The notes beneath the pieces are model-generated. The model ran no database searches. It worked only from the letters and a program-made list of their open reading frames with translations, and was not told the DNA's origin. A stretch of DNA of 64,000 nucleotides from Siphonodentalium dalli (taxonomy: Eukaryota > Mollusca > Scaphopoda > Gadilida > Siphonodentaliidae): the NCBI GenBank assembly GCA_032622095.1, contig CP136068.1, forward strand, positions 17,086,598 through 17,150,597. The letters run 5' to 3'. A program made the translations under genes and the position numbers. Shown here one piece after another: positions 21,858 to 33,330 of this stretch. Position 1 is the stretch's first letter. Every line of letters starts with the position of its first letter.

Positions 21858-23586
21858 GGTGTGACTAAACACCAAGCCATACCAAGCCGTAGGAAATAAG
21901 AAGCAAAATTGAAAGTTTATTCTATATTATTATGTACAATGTATATGTGATGTTTATATTACCAAATAAAACTATTTTAATGATATTTGATGGACAAAAG
22001 TCTAATTAAACCGCCCAGAATACAGTGCAACAGACAATTTACATTGTGTCTTGGTTCATTCAGAAATCATCCATTCACAAGTCTTAATTAGTAAGCGTTA
22101 AACTGAGTACAGGTTTCACGCTTAAATCTTAATTACTAAGCGGTAAGCTGATTAGAGGTTTCTTCTTACTATTGTTGCAGCGATTTTAAGTGTGAATTGT
22201 TGTTGATGGCTGTCTCTAACCTATTGTAGTTCGGTGTTTTGACAGTTAGTTGCAATCAGTGTTTCATGGCGCTCTATATTATAGAAACAACATGCTTTTG
22301 ATAGTAGTTTTCACAGTGGTTCTAATCTTGGTTTGGTCAGCCCACCACTGGATGAAGACATCTTGTCTTGCGCCCAGACTGGAGGAGGTTCTAAAGCATA
22401 CTCATCTGCCTGGACCATGCATGGTGTCGCATCAGTAATATGTCGGCAAATAAAATCAGTCTATCCCACAAGGAATGGACCCGGGGATCATTGTATCGGA
22501 ATCCTAAACAAGGTATTCAATCCTCGGGTTCGCTCTAAACGTGTGGACTCAGTTTCAATTATGTGGTCTGGCAATGGTGCCTCCAAAGTTCATGCACTGG
22601 ATTCCGAATCATTTCGTTCCTTCGTTCCACTTCTGCCAACCATGGCTCTTCCGTCGATCATTCAAGTTATTTCGTCTGATTCTGAGTCAGAAGGCCGAGG
22701 TGATGACTGTCCAGTTCGAAGTTATGCATCTGTCGTTTCAGTAGTCAATCAGTCCACGTCTTAAGTCCAGTTGCTAAGTCAGTTAGTTCAAAGTCAGTTG
22801 TTGCTTTGTCACGTAGTTCAAAGTCAGTTGTTGTTGAGTCAATTTTTCTTAATTTAAAGCATAAAGTTTTTTCTCAAATTTCAATCATAAATTTTTCTCA
22901 AATTTCAACAATTTCAATCATCAATATCTCTACAATTTCAACCATGAAATTCAATCTCTGCCTGCTTAATTAAATTAAAATTTTCTCTATTCCAATCATA
23001 AATTTTTATCAATTTCAACAATTGACTCAAGTGGTAAAGTAAAGTAACCACTATAAACTATATACATGTATATGTATAAACACATAAAAATAAAAGTCGC
23101 AAAGCGCAATGACACACACTCCCTTGTAAAAAAAATTGCAAAATAGCACAACCACTATAAGCTATACATGTGTTAACATATATACATGTAAGCATGTTGT
23201 GCTGAAACAAATACATTTGCACATTATACGATCAAGTGCAATATGTCTAGGCACTAGAGAAAACAAACTTTAAAGCTGCCTGACTTTTTAAGTCTGCCAG
23301 TCCAAGGCCCGGATAAAAGCTGATGGGAGTTTTATTTTATATAAACCAAGCCACAACGCAAATTGTCCAAACACCAAGTCGCAGCTTGTTGTCCGTCGCG
23401 CTGTGTTCTAGGCGATTTAATGAGACTTTCGTCCATCAAATATCATTAAAATAGTTTTATTTGGTCATATAAACATCACATATACTAGTACATAATAATA
23501 TAGAATAAACTTAAATTTTGCTACTTATTTCCTACGGCTTGGTATGGCTTGGTTTGGGTTGGTATGGCTTGGTGTTTAGTCACACC
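21858..23586. mobile_element. 1.73-kb long-TIR element of unknown superfamily
   Basis: Inverted arms of roughly 180 bp: GGTGTGACTAAACACCAAGC...TACGGCTTGG(T/A), then TAGAATAAACTT, ATGTGATGTTTATAT, ATTTTAATGATATTTGATGG on the left and the mirror image on the right, ending GCTTGGTGTTTAGTCACACC. The interior is AT-rich, with a plus-strand frame 22333-22764 of 143 codons (has IIQVISSDSESEG) that I cannot identify, and a short repeated phrase GTTCAAAGTCAGTTGTTG. No target duplication is obvious. It lies in RBM42 intron 1. Confidence 0.7.
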
Positions 23587-24545
23587 CTAATGCCTAATTT
23601 CCAACATCAATTTGAATGGCGTCCAAACGGAGACCAGGAGTTGGAAAATAACACGGAATTATTCAAATGTGAACAAAAATAAAACAAAATTAAAAGATAA
23701 TACAAAATAGGCTATTAACGCAATTGAGCGCTGACATTATGCGACCTCGTTGCATGACTCCCGTGCAATGGGTTAAACAACGCGGTCTGCGTTAAACTTC
23801 AATGTGGTCCGCGTTAAACTTCAATGGGGTCCGCGTTAAACTTGCATTGACGTTACGACTGTGTTGTTGTTAACGCTGAGGACCACGTTAAAAGGGACAC
23901 TTATTTTGAGAATATGTGTAACTGGTAATCTGCTGAAACTTTTTGAGTCATCAAATCACCAGCAAAGAGTGGTTGTAGATAGTGCCAATTGAGAACTCTT
24001 TCTTTTTTCTCTCCTCCCTCAGGTATGTTCATACTTTTTATCCTTGTTGTTATCTGCCAAATAAATTTATTACAACTCTGGCCCAGGTTGATTGGACTGA
24101 GTCGGCCCTGGGACAAGCTGGCCCAATTCCAATTCGTCTATGAAATTAACTAGACAAATTTATGAATTTGCGGTTTTGCCAGACACGACATTGAAATGGG
24201 TCCGTGACTACCCGCCCCTGAGACGACCCGCCCCGTTTCACTCCGAGACAACCCGCCCAGAGACAACCCGCCCGCCTAAAATTAATTAGGGGTAATTAGG
24301 GGCTAATTAGGAGGTGTGATGGGATTATGAGATGTTTGTTTAACGAAACTGGGTTGTTCCTTATAGATTTTTATTTGATGTAAAAATAAATATAAACATG
24401 TAATATAATATAACTTATGAACACAAAAATGTATCAACGATAATATGTTTATTCGAGTTTAATGAACGAAGTTTAACAAAAAATATTTTTAAATTGAATG
24501 AACGGAACGAAGTATATAATATGAATGAAGTTTAATGAACGAAGT
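23587..24545. other. RBM42 intron 1 sequence
   Basis: No gene. 23770-23890 has three near-repeats of GCGTTAAACTTCAATG(T/G)GGTCC. 24180-24310 has several GAGAC(A/G)ACCCGCCC words that resemble GGGACAACCTGCCCG near 27170 and may be ends of an old MULE-like element. 24410-24550 repeats AATGAACGAAGTTTAA. Confidence 0.4.
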
Positions 24546-24549
24546 TTAA

Positions 24550-25036
24550 AGGTACTCAATCCGATCAGAGGGTACTATATTACTATTTCTTTGGCTTTGG
24601 GGGTAAAAAACTATTGATTCGAGTCGAGGAACCTACCAATCAACACTCAGGGTGATCAGATATCGATATTTGAAGTTTCGTTATTTCTATTTTTTCTGTC
24701 CCAGAACACAGTCAAAATTGCGTTATTATTACCACTTGATTTTAGAGTTATCCATCCTTGTCTGTTTGAATTGTGTTTTGGTGTACACATCTCGAGCAGA
24801 TTACGAAGTTAAGGGCAATTATTAGTACTCATCTCGACTCTTCTCGAGAAAATAACAAATTTCAAAAATCAATATCTAATAACTCTGAGCTTTGTTTGAT
24901 GGGTTCCTCGACTCGAATCAAATATTTTTTTAACCCCAAAGCCAAAGAAATAGTAATATAGGACCCTCTGATCGGATTGTTGTTGTTGGAATCTGTTGAG
25001 ATGGGGACCCTCTGATCGGATTGAGTACCAGTACCT
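24550..25036. mobile_element. TTAA/AGG dispersed element (family of the minisatellite), copy 1
   Basis: TTAA|AGGTACTCAATCCGATCAGA ... TCTGATCGGATTGAGTACCAGTACCT|TTAA. Internal blocks ATTTGAAGTTTCGTTATTTC, GAGTTATCCATCCTTG and CTCGACTCGAATCAAATATT recur in the copies at 35110, 45367 and 53010. Here the ACCACTGTCAACTATGG segment is absent and part of the interior appears duplicated as an inverted copy. Confidence 0.75.
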
Positions 25037-25049
25037 TTAATGACGAAGT

Positions 25050-25406
25050 TTAAAAAACAAAATTTAATAAGGAAATTTCACGAAATGATGCGAACGAAAC
25101 GTGTATATAATGAACGAATGCATGGTTGATTAAGTTGGGGCTGCTCCGTCTGCATTGAGGTGGTCTCTTCTTTTTGGCGTACACATCGGAGCTGCGGAGC
25201 ACTTCTTCAAGAAGTTGGCTGTCGTCAACTGTGGTGGTGTTGACATCTATTTGTCCCAAAACTCCCTTATCTTTCTGGCCTGGAGGGTATATCTTGTCCC
25301 AGCGGCCACACACATCACAATCAACGGCATGTTGCTTTGGTCGAACCTCCAATTCGCAGTGAATGCAAGGAAACATGCTTGCAAAATGAAGATAACCCAC
25401 ACTCAA
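25050..25406 (-). pseudogene. MULE-type transposon N-terminal fragment
   Basis: The frame starts near MSVGYLHFASMFPCIHCELE and continues VRPKQHAVDCDVCGRW: a C-x2-C ... C-x2-C finger of the type found at the N-terminus of mollusc MULE transposases. After GRW the sequence diverges into a short hydrophilic stretch and stops. No DDE domain follows. The hAT-like element at 25417 is inserted directly upstream. Fragment or dead copy; assignment rests on the finger only. Confidence 0.45.
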
Positions 25407-25416
25407 TAGTTAATAT

Positions 25417-26530
25417 TAGAGGTGCCACGATTATTTATTTTGATAATCGATAATCGGTCTTCAATAATCGACTATAATCGATTAATCGTACATAATAATA
25501 ATAACATCAGTAGAAGTATTCCGTAATATGGCCTATTGCCATATTGACTGGATGCTGGTTAACTGCTTTCGCTGCTTGTTTGAGGCTTCGGCTGATGTAA
25601 TTTTTGTGTTAATAAAGTGCATCATAAACCACCGGTAATGACTAATGAGCACAATGTGTTCAATACAAGCAAAGTTCTCGGCGATGTCATGGTTATAATA
25701 TTTGTGAGTTCATTGGAACGTAGCGATTAATTTAACAGCCAAACATACAAGCAATATAAAAGTAGGAATGCACGACGGACCGACGGTGGTTCCTAAAAAA
25801 AAGGAATCTAATGTTACGGAAACTATAAGTTTCAGCGAACTTCCAGAGCATGGATAACAATTACAAAGGTGGGCCCCTGCCCGCAAATTTCAGGACTCAT
25901 ACAAAAATAAGTATTTGGTAATAGTTAATTTCATTTAGCAGTCACCACACTATAAGCGATAGCCTGTACTAGTAACATCTAAGTATACTTATACAAACAA
26001 AGTATACTTGCTGCAATGACACCGCCGAGAATATCGCTGATTAAAATGCCGTAGGTTCCCTGATATCGAGAGAATGTCAATCAACTCCCCTTTGGTCCAA
26101 TGAGATTCAAGGGCGAGGGCATTCAGTTCACTGACAGTCAGTCCATTTCAAAGACGTAGTGCCGCCTTTCTTGTAGAAATATACAACGATGTCGACATAA
26201 GTTCAAAGCTGCAGTGCGCCATCATGGTGCCATGCAATTTGAAGAATATACAATGACTCGAAGAGTAACCATGTCATCAAATGAACTGCCGGCTGTTTGC
26301 AACATATACTAGTAGTACTCAAGTTGTCGGAATCTCTTTGATACATGATCAAATGTTGTTAACCCCTCGGTTGTATATTATACTGTGAAAAACAATCAGG
26401 GTATTCAACAATAACTGGCATTTTCCAACGTCCGAAATAAATAACGCAGATTAATCGACGACGGAAATGGTAATCGATTATCGGCTTTATCAACGGTTCA
26501 TCGATTATACGATTAATCGTGGCACCCCTA
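25417..26530. mobile_element. hAT-like non-autonomous element with perfect 8-bp duplication
   Basis: TIRs TAGAGGTGCCACGATTA and (right, minus) TAGGGGTGCCACGATTA, 16/17 identical. The target duplication GTTAATAT is identical on both sides (25409-25416, 26531-26538). Subterminal regions are full of TAATCGATTA-type palindromes. The 1.1-kb interior shows no transposase. Confidence 0.88.
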
Positions 26531-26654
26531 GTTAATATACCCAGTTCCGTCGGCATCGTTCAAAGGCTGTTTGACATAAATTAATGAATAAACACATGTT
26601 TTATTGGTCAAAAACTTTAATAATATATTATCAAAGAACATAAAAGAACATAAT

Positions 26655-27155
26655 TTTCCGATGATAATGATATTATGCGCCAATATCGGTCTATATGCTC
26701 ACGCTCAAATATGCTTATTAGAAAGTTTTACAAATGTTCGCCTAATGTGAAAATGTATTTATTTAAAATGTTCGTATCTCCATTATATTGTGCTCATCTT
26801 TGGATTAACTATACCAAACGTTGTTATAGAAAACTTACAGTTTGTTATAATAATGCATATAGAAAATTTATGGGTTATGAGAGATCATGTAGTGCGAGTG
26901 GGATGTTTGTAGGTGACAGAATGTGTTCTCTGACAGTGCTGATTCGAAAGGGTGTGTATGGATTTCGTGTGAGAATTTATAAATCTTTAAACAGTATTTT
27001 GAATGCTATTTGTAACTCAGATCTGATCTATCGGTCAAATCTATTCAATCATTGGAATCAACTTCTTTATATTTAATTTGTAATTATATGTTGTATGTAT
27101 GACTATATATGGGCATATCTTGCCTGAAATAAATACAATACAATACAATACAATT
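26655..27155 (+). pseudogene. 5'-truncated LINE: C-terminal part of reverse transcriptase
   Basis: Frame DDNDIMRQYRSICSRSNMLI then FYKCSPNVKMYLFK, SPLYCAHLWINY, YNNAYRKFMGY resembles the region after the RT domain in mollusc non-LTR retrotransposons. It runs to a stop at 27074-27076. About 50 nt downstream is a simple (ATACA)n tail, 27128-27152, as expected for the 3' end of some LINE clades. No RT catalytic core is present, typical of 5' truncation on insertion. Confidence 0.7.
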
Positions 27156-27234
27156 ACTATTAACAATTTCGGGACAACCTGCCCGTATTTATCGGGACGA
27201 CGGGCCCGTTCCCCATTGAAATTGACCATTTACA

Positions 27235-27567
27235 GGTCGGGCACACATCAAAAACGGTCTACGTAGCTCATTTTGTCTACTCTAGCCCTATTGAGCTACG
27301 TTTTTAATGTGATTTACACGCCTCCTGCGATTATCGCCATACCACGAAAAAAGCGCAATTAGAATTTTCGTTCATTAGTTGTGTACCACTATCACGTCTA
27401 CAAAGAAGCAAAAAACTCAACGACTAATGAACGAAAATTCGAAATGCACTTTTTTCGTGGTATGGCGATAATCGCAGGAGGCGTGTAAATCACATTAAAA
27501 ACGTAGCTCAATCGGGCTACAGTAGACAAAACGAGCTACGTAGACCGTTTTTGATGTGTGCCCGACC
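27235..27567. mobile_element. Long-arm foldback, MULE-like by target duplication
   Basis: Arms of about 155 bp (GGTCGGGCACACATCAAAAA ... CGTTCATTAGTTGTG) are nearly perfectly inverted around a loop of about 40 nt (near 27385-27420). Flanking 9-mers CCATTTACA and TGATTTACA match at 7/9; long TIRs with 9-bp duplications are the Mutator-like pattern. It lies in RBM42 intron 1, about 250 bp from exon 1. Confidence 0.75.
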
Positions 27568-27813
27568 TGATTTACATCAACGATTTGATTCAAAATTAAA
27601 ATCCCCCCATTCAGGCCATTGGCAGGAGGCCCTAACTAGAGATAAAACTCATCATTGATTCAACAATGTTAGGTTCCATTCTGATCTAATTTTGAAAAAT
27701 CTTTGATGTTGAAAAAAAACAAAAAATATAAATTAGGTTGTTTTGTCACGTACCTACTAAATACAATCGCTCCACAAAGATTTTCAGAAATAAAAATCTA
27801 AATTCGGACTTAC

Positions 27814-27863
27814 CGATTCATTTCGGCCTCCATCTCCTTGATTTTCTGTTCGCTGAGAGCCAT
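27814..27863 (-). CDS. RBM42: RBM42 exon 1 (start codon)
   Basis: ATG on the minus strand at 27861-27863, coding MALSEQKIKEMEAEMN plus two bases of an Arg codon, then donor CG|GTAAGT. The KEMEAEM motif near the N-terminus matches vertebrate RBM42, and the phase joins exactly to exon 2 (R-F-E-Q-E). This is the only Met available before the motif. Upstream, TACCGGAAG at about 27970 (ETS-like) and absence of a clear TATA box would fit a housekeeping promoter, but that is only a weak inference. Confidence 0.88.
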
Positions 27864-28625
27864 GTTTATATTTTGATTCGATTTGTAGAAACAGTGAAAT
27901 ATATTTTAGAATTTACGGATTTATTGAAATCGTTTTGAGTGCGATTTTTTGGAAAGGCGAGTTTCCAATGTTCGCGCTATACCGGAAGAATAAAAAAAAC
28001 ATAAACGTGCCGGTAGTACTGTTCTTGCTACCGTTCCTGTCCGGTCAGTTTATGAAGAAAATAAAAACTGCATTCTGCTCAAATTAAAAGCTTTATCAAA
28101 CAAAATTCATTTTAGTTTTCATACACAAGGTTAACCTTACAGCAAATGAGTGGAATGATAGTATTCTGTTAGGTAACAGTGGTTGTATCATAAAATCAGG
28201 GACGAAATGTTAATATAAGATAAGATACGTTTTAATGGTCTTTAAGACACACATTTGTGTAGGACAACCTACATGTATAGATACAAAAAACAGGAATACA
28301 TGGTATATATATGATATACATATGACAAGTGACAGATTAACACAGATTGTAAAGATATAGAAATTAGAATATCAAATTATTTGAGTTATTACTGGACATT
28401 GGTCATCTACGGAAGGATGTGTTGTACCATGTGGTACATCACCACCACCGTAGCTGACCAATGCCCAGCAGTGACAGGATTTGCGTGCCCGCCCGAAGGG
28501 CGGCACGAGGATGGTGGTGGGCTCATCCGAAGATCGCCGTTATGCCCTGACTTGGATTTTCTTGGACTTGTACGTACCATTCATCCGGCCGTGGCTCTGG
28601 TGGATCAGGTGGGACCAGGTGGGAC
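27864..28625. other. Upstream of RBM42; 3' part of retroelement remnant
   Basis: 27864-28060 is the probable RBM42 5' UTR/promoter region. 28200-28620 contains short inverted ACATTGGTCATCTACGG / CCGTAGCTGACCAATG and CCACCATCC-type words and reads as non-coding tail of the retroelement piece on the minus strand. Confidence 0.35.
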
Positions 28626-29508
28626 TTAGCTACTGTTGGATTTTTTCTTTTTCTTGCTTCCTTTTCGTTTCTTTTTAGATGGTGGAGCACAAGATGGTGA
28701 TGTAGGTGAGGGCTCGTCTTCATCTGAGGAGGTTTCGGTGCAGCCGAAAGGTTCCCTGCACTTTCGTCTATGCTCTTTCAATTCTTGGGTTGTTGGTGAA
28801 GGCTCAACTTCTTCTTCCCAGTCTGAGTCGCTTCCTCTCATGGATCCGGCGGCTTCATGCATCTTTGGTTGCGGGCGAAGGCTCTGGCTCGGTATATTCC
28901 GGGGTCTTCGGAACGAAGTCAGACGGGTACTCGTCTTCATGTCACCGTGGTGGTGATGGTGGTGGTGGTGATTCCACCCCCTGGGCAGACTGGGCCGGTA
29001 TATCAGCTGTATGGGCGGAGTCGACTGGTGGAGTTCCCGTCGATTTTTTCGCTTTCCATGCAGCGAGTCTCTCGGCATGTCTCTTTTTCATCGATGGTGT
29101 TTTCTTCTCCTTCTTGTTCATCTTTTGTCGAGGCTTCCGAGCTGATCTGGTGTTATCCGATCCACTCCCGGTAGGGAGCCCCGAGAAGGGCTTTGCCGGG
29201 CCGGACTGGAAATCCAGAATCAACTGGTATCCGCCTTTGTGAGCGTGGAGTGTCCAGCTCAGACAAGTCGTGACATGCATGGCGTCCAGCATATTGGTGA
29301 CACTAATTGGTAGTAGCGGTGGCGAGTTCATCTTGAGAGGTGGCGATCCAAGCTCTCTGGAGGTCCGACTGCGAAATGATGATGACGGACCAATGCCCAT
29401 CATGAGTATGGCGTTTATATAGGGTATGAGCCTGTAAAGGAGTTGTCCGGCACTAACAGGTGGCCAAAAACCATCGGGGATAGCATAAGAAAACAGTCCT
29501 AAGACCAT
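28626..29508 (-). pseudogene. Retroelement ORF1/gag-like protein remnant, frameshifted
   Basis: A first frame (29508-28942) has GYQLILDFQSGPAKPF, a basic coiled stretch RQKMNKKEKKTPSMKKRHAE and LAAWKAKK, then a Pro tail. Coding character then moves to another frame (YPSDFVPKTPEYTEPEPSP at about 28930-28865) and again to a third (SDSDWEEEVEPSPTT to a poly-Lys end), so at least two indels have broken it. Lys/Arg-rich WKAKK segments like this are common in ORF1-type proteins of mollusc retroelements. No zinc knuckle is seen. Identity is by general character only. Confidence 0.4.
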
Positions 29509-30001
29509 TTATTTCCATTATGGTCCCCAATGGATTCAGGCCACATGAGTGACTGGAACACACCCGTACGCTTCCTACCATCACGAACTACTGGTTTTAA
29601 AATATGTTATGTTATAGTTAACCGATGAGATGTAAACGGTCAGTTGAAATTAAAGTCACGATAGGTGACAGTGAGCTGAACGGCACATATTTTCCACTAG
29701 AGTTAAAAAACGCTGGAGAGATATATCGATTAAAATAGGTGAGAGGGTGTCTTTGACTACTGTGTATGTTCAGTGGCTATGTGGTGGTGATAAGGCTAGC
29801 ACCAACTTATCGTAGTGTACCATGGACAGTATACATAAGCCTTAAGGTGATGTTATTCCCTTCGACCTGGATGACACCGTTCGATCACATACTACGACAC
29901 CACAGTCAAAGGCTACCCTCACCCTATAGACATTAAATAAAAGTTATAAACAAAGCAAACTCTCCTAAGTGCATCATGAAACTACACAATCGCCTACTTT
30001 G
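29509..30001. other. Spacer between two minus-strand retroelement remnants
   Basis: No gene recognised. Probably 5' flank of the ORF1-like piece and 3' UTR of the LINE at 30002-31530. Confidence 0.35.
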
Positions 30002-31530
30002 TTAATAGTACTTATAGATAGAACTTTCAGATTTTTTATATCTATTAAAATACTCTGATTGAATAGCCTTGGTCCATACTGTGTTGTTACCTTTGGGATC
30101 AATTTGGTTAGAAAAATCATTCCAGAGTACTATTCCTGTATAACAGAAACTGTCCGAGCCAAAAGGACCTACATGGGGGATTGTGATTTTTTGTTGCCCT
30201 GATCTTAATTCATAGCTACAGTAAGAGCTAACTCTGGTAAAGTGTTCAGAGATATATTTTGGAGCCTTTGAGTCCACAATCTTCTTCATTAGCAACAGCT
30301 TTCTTTGGTTAACCCGCTGTTCAACAGTTAACATATTCATTTTTAGATGTTCCTTGTACCCCACAGTTGCTCGGTTATGCAGCCCAAGACAAAATCTAAT
30401 CAATCTATTCTGAGATTTCTGCAATTTCCCTTTGGTTGTTGTAGTTAGTGCACTATACCATGAGCAACAAGCATAATCAAAGTAGCACTGAATCAAAGCA
30501 AGAAGTAGTAAACTTTTTGTGAAGCTTGTTAAAAATTCAGCTTTTATATAGAGGAACTTAAGTCTTGAGCATGATTTAGATAAAACTGTTTGAGCTGAGG
30601 CTTCTCCACTTAGATGTTGGTCCAAAACAACTCCCAGATAAGTAACGGTGTTAGAGGGGCTGATTCTAGTCTGATTACAATTGATGTTAAGCTGATTGCA
30701 GGATCGAATTCTTGGTTGGGACCCAAACAGAATAGAGTCGGTCTTACCTAAATGTAGGGAAAGCCTATTGTCTACAAGCCATACACTAAGAGAGGAAAGC
30801 TGTGCAACCAAAGACTGCTCTATCATCTGAACACATTCCCAGATACAAGCAATGCAGAGTCATATGCATAAAATAGCAGCCTACACTTTACTGTAATCAA
30901 TTTGTGTCTGAGAAAGAGCCATTAATGTCAGTAATTTGTGTCCGATTAATGAGATAAGCTTTGAACCAATTAAGAGCATTACTATCAAAGCCCATGGCGT
31001 GCAATTTGTCTAAAAGTATATGGTGATCTACCGTATCAGAGGCTTTTTGTAGGTCTATCAATACCATTCCAGTATACTTCCCTTGATCCATTTGTTCCCG
31101 AATGTAATCAGTGAGATAAGTCATGGTGGATTCAGTCGAGAATCCAGATCTATACCCAGATTGAAATTCATATAGAAATTCCGATTTATTTATATATTTC
31201 TCCATCTGTTTAAAAACCACCTTTTCCAAAATTTTAGAGACCACACTAAGGACCAGGTCGGTAGTTACTAGGATTGGTTTTTTCATTTTTCTTATAGATA
31301 GGCACCACCCTAGCTGATTTCAAATCTGATGGAATATATCCTTGATAGAAAGTCAGATTGATAATGTCAGTCAAGGGAGACAATATGACAGATGCACCGT
31401 CCCGCAGAAACCGGGCTGGAATTGTATCTAACCCAGTTGCCTTAGATGGGGTGAGATCCAGCAGAAATTCAGAGACCTCTGTTTCAGAGACTTTTTCAAG
31501 CTTGAATGAATTTAGGGTGACATTTTTTTA
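30002..31530 (-). pseudogene. Dead non-LTR retrotransposon reverse transcriptase (CR1/Jockey-like)
   Basis: On the minus strand, in order: EFLLDLTPSKATGLDTIPAR (31470-31410), VPIYKKNEKTNPSNYRP, then LSVVSKILEKVVFKQMEKYI, FQSGYRSGFSTES, MVLIDLQKASDTVDH, GFDSNALNWFKAYLINRTQ. The PQGSILGPLLF-type motif is deleted. The catalytic YADD box reads FYAYDSA. The thumb/C-terminal region follows (NRLSLHLGKTDS, SNTVTYLGVVLDQ, LNKLQ-like to SSIYKYY stop). Frameshifts occur after NYRP and after the YAYD segment. Endonuclease domain absent. Inactive. Confidence 0.85.
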
Positions 31531-32460
31531 GGCGCAGTACTTATTCACAAAGCTTTTGTCATATTTACTCGTTGGTGTGGGTCATATGCCCCTCTTATGT
31601 GCGTTCCACCAATGGAGCCACAGGGCAAAGTGGCCTTTCAATCTTCATATAATGAGAGAAAAAATACCTTTTAAAATATGTGTTAGAACAGCATTGTATG
31701 GTCTATTTCTGATAGAAAATATATTCATACCACGTTGGTCCATACAGCAGCTTAATATATGTGATTCAACGTGCTTAATAATGTTATATATAATGTAGTA
31801 TAATTACCAGGGTTGCACTAAAGACCGAGCAGAAATAAAATAAAGTATTTAATATGATAACAATTAACTGTTTTACATTAAAATACAGACAATAGTTGGA
31901 TAAGAATTCAACTTTACTGAAGTTAAAAATTACATTATGAACGTTGTTTATAAACCCTTAAATAAAGCAGAAATATTCTGCTCGGTCTTTAGAGCTTCGG
32001 GCGCTCTGCTCGGTTCGAGAGAAAAACTAATTATCTCTATCACAATCAGTGCTTGGTTCGCGAGGAAACTAATTATCTCTATCTCCATCAGTTCAGTTCA
32101 GGACTTCCCTCTTTTGGTTAGGAGCACCCTAGACATGGCAGGTTTAAATATAATAAATGTACGGTTAGGCCTGGTTGTCTGTTCTATTACTAATACTTAT
32201 CCCCGATATATGGAAATAAAGAGCATTTTTCTCAATTCCATGCGCAAAATTGAAACAGCTTGGAAATATCGGTATTGATATATGATATATTGATATTTCG
32301 TGTACTCATCCTTCCGTCCAAATTTCGCGGACATAGATTGGGGTTGATTAAAACTTAGTTCGTGCCACGAATCTCTACTCTGGCTAACACCCGTATAGAT
32401 ATCACAGTCCACCATCATGCAAACCTGGGAACATGTACAGATAAATAACATCTATTCAAA
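31531..32460. other. Intergenic stretch with one inverted pair
   Basis: CTAAAGACCGAGCAGAAAT (31817) is inverted as ATTCTGCTCGGTCTTTAG (31975-31992), preceded by CAGGGTTGCA. This may be a small degraded DNA element. No coding region supported. Confidence 0.4.
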
Positions 32461-32464
32461 TATA

Positions 32465-32990
32465 AAAGGTCGCCTACCAAGTGTACCTAAAAAAGGTGGC
32501 TAACTCTGTCAAAATTCATCGAACCGTGACCAAATTCAAACTTGGCCAATCAGATTACAAAAACTAAAGTTATCATCCGAAAACCAAAATAATCGGCAAC
32601 TTCTAAGTCGAAAAGTAGCATAACTCCGGCAAAAATGGGCGGACCGGCCCAACCCATGTTCGAACTTGACCTGTGTTTAAAGCTCATGAACTCACATACC
32701 AAATTTGGTTTCGATCCGATACCCCAAAATAAAGTTCTCATCCAGACACTTTCGCACGTACGTCCCGACGCACGGACGGATGGACAGATTCTAATTCGAA
32801 AGGGAGCCATAACTCCGGTAAAAATGGGCGCACCGAACCCATATTCGAACTTGACCTGTGTTTTGAGCTGATAAACTCACACACCAAATTTATAGTTTCA
32901 ATCCGACAGCCCAAAATAAAGTTCTCATCCGGAAACTTTCCGAACGGACGGACGGACACCGGCTATTTTAATTGTCCCCCAAATTTTTTT
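32465..32990 (+). repeat. Pearl-like element, family G
   Basis: Three diverged units (about 155-185 bp) with GCATAACTCCGG(C/T)AAAAATG, CATGTTCGAACTTGACCTGT, AACTCACA(T/C)ACCAAATTT and AAAATAAAGTTCTCATCC. ACGG-rich runs GACGCACGGACGGATGGACA and CGAACGGACGGACGGACACC close two units. Confidence 0.7.
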
Positions 32991-33190
32991 TAAGTTTGTT
33001 CCCCGACCCTTTGTTGCTCACCATCTCCATTAAATGGAGAGGGTGGACCGGGTGGGGACTCGGGAGGAATTGAAATCTAATGGCCTATATAGTGCCGAAA
33101 GAGACGGCGAAATTGGGAGAATAGTTGAGACTACAATGAACTATGTTCCTCGGATGTGAGACCGAGTAAGAGGGAGGGATTGTGGGAGGG

Positions 33191-33192
<2 letters not shown>

Positions 33193-33275
<83 letters not shown>
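33193..33275. repeat. (AG)n microsatellite
   Basis: About 41 uninterrupted AG dinucleotides, then a purine-rich tail to 33330. Open frames across it (Arg/Glu or Ser/Leu) are artefacts of the repeat. Confidence 0.97.
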
Positions 33276-33279
<4 letters not shown>

Positions 33280-33330
33280 GAGGGGATAGATCGAGAGGGA
33301 GAGAGATAGTGGAAAAGAGAGGGAAGCGAG

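Noticed and set aside
22333-22764. 143-codon plus-strand ORF as a host gene
   Set aside because: It lies inside a long-TIR element, has no recognisable domain and no splice context; kept only as part of the element description.
28626-31530. Treating the ORF1-like piece and the RT as one LINE
   Set aside because: On the minus strand the RT precedes the ORF1-like piece, the reverse of LINE gene order, and both are broken.
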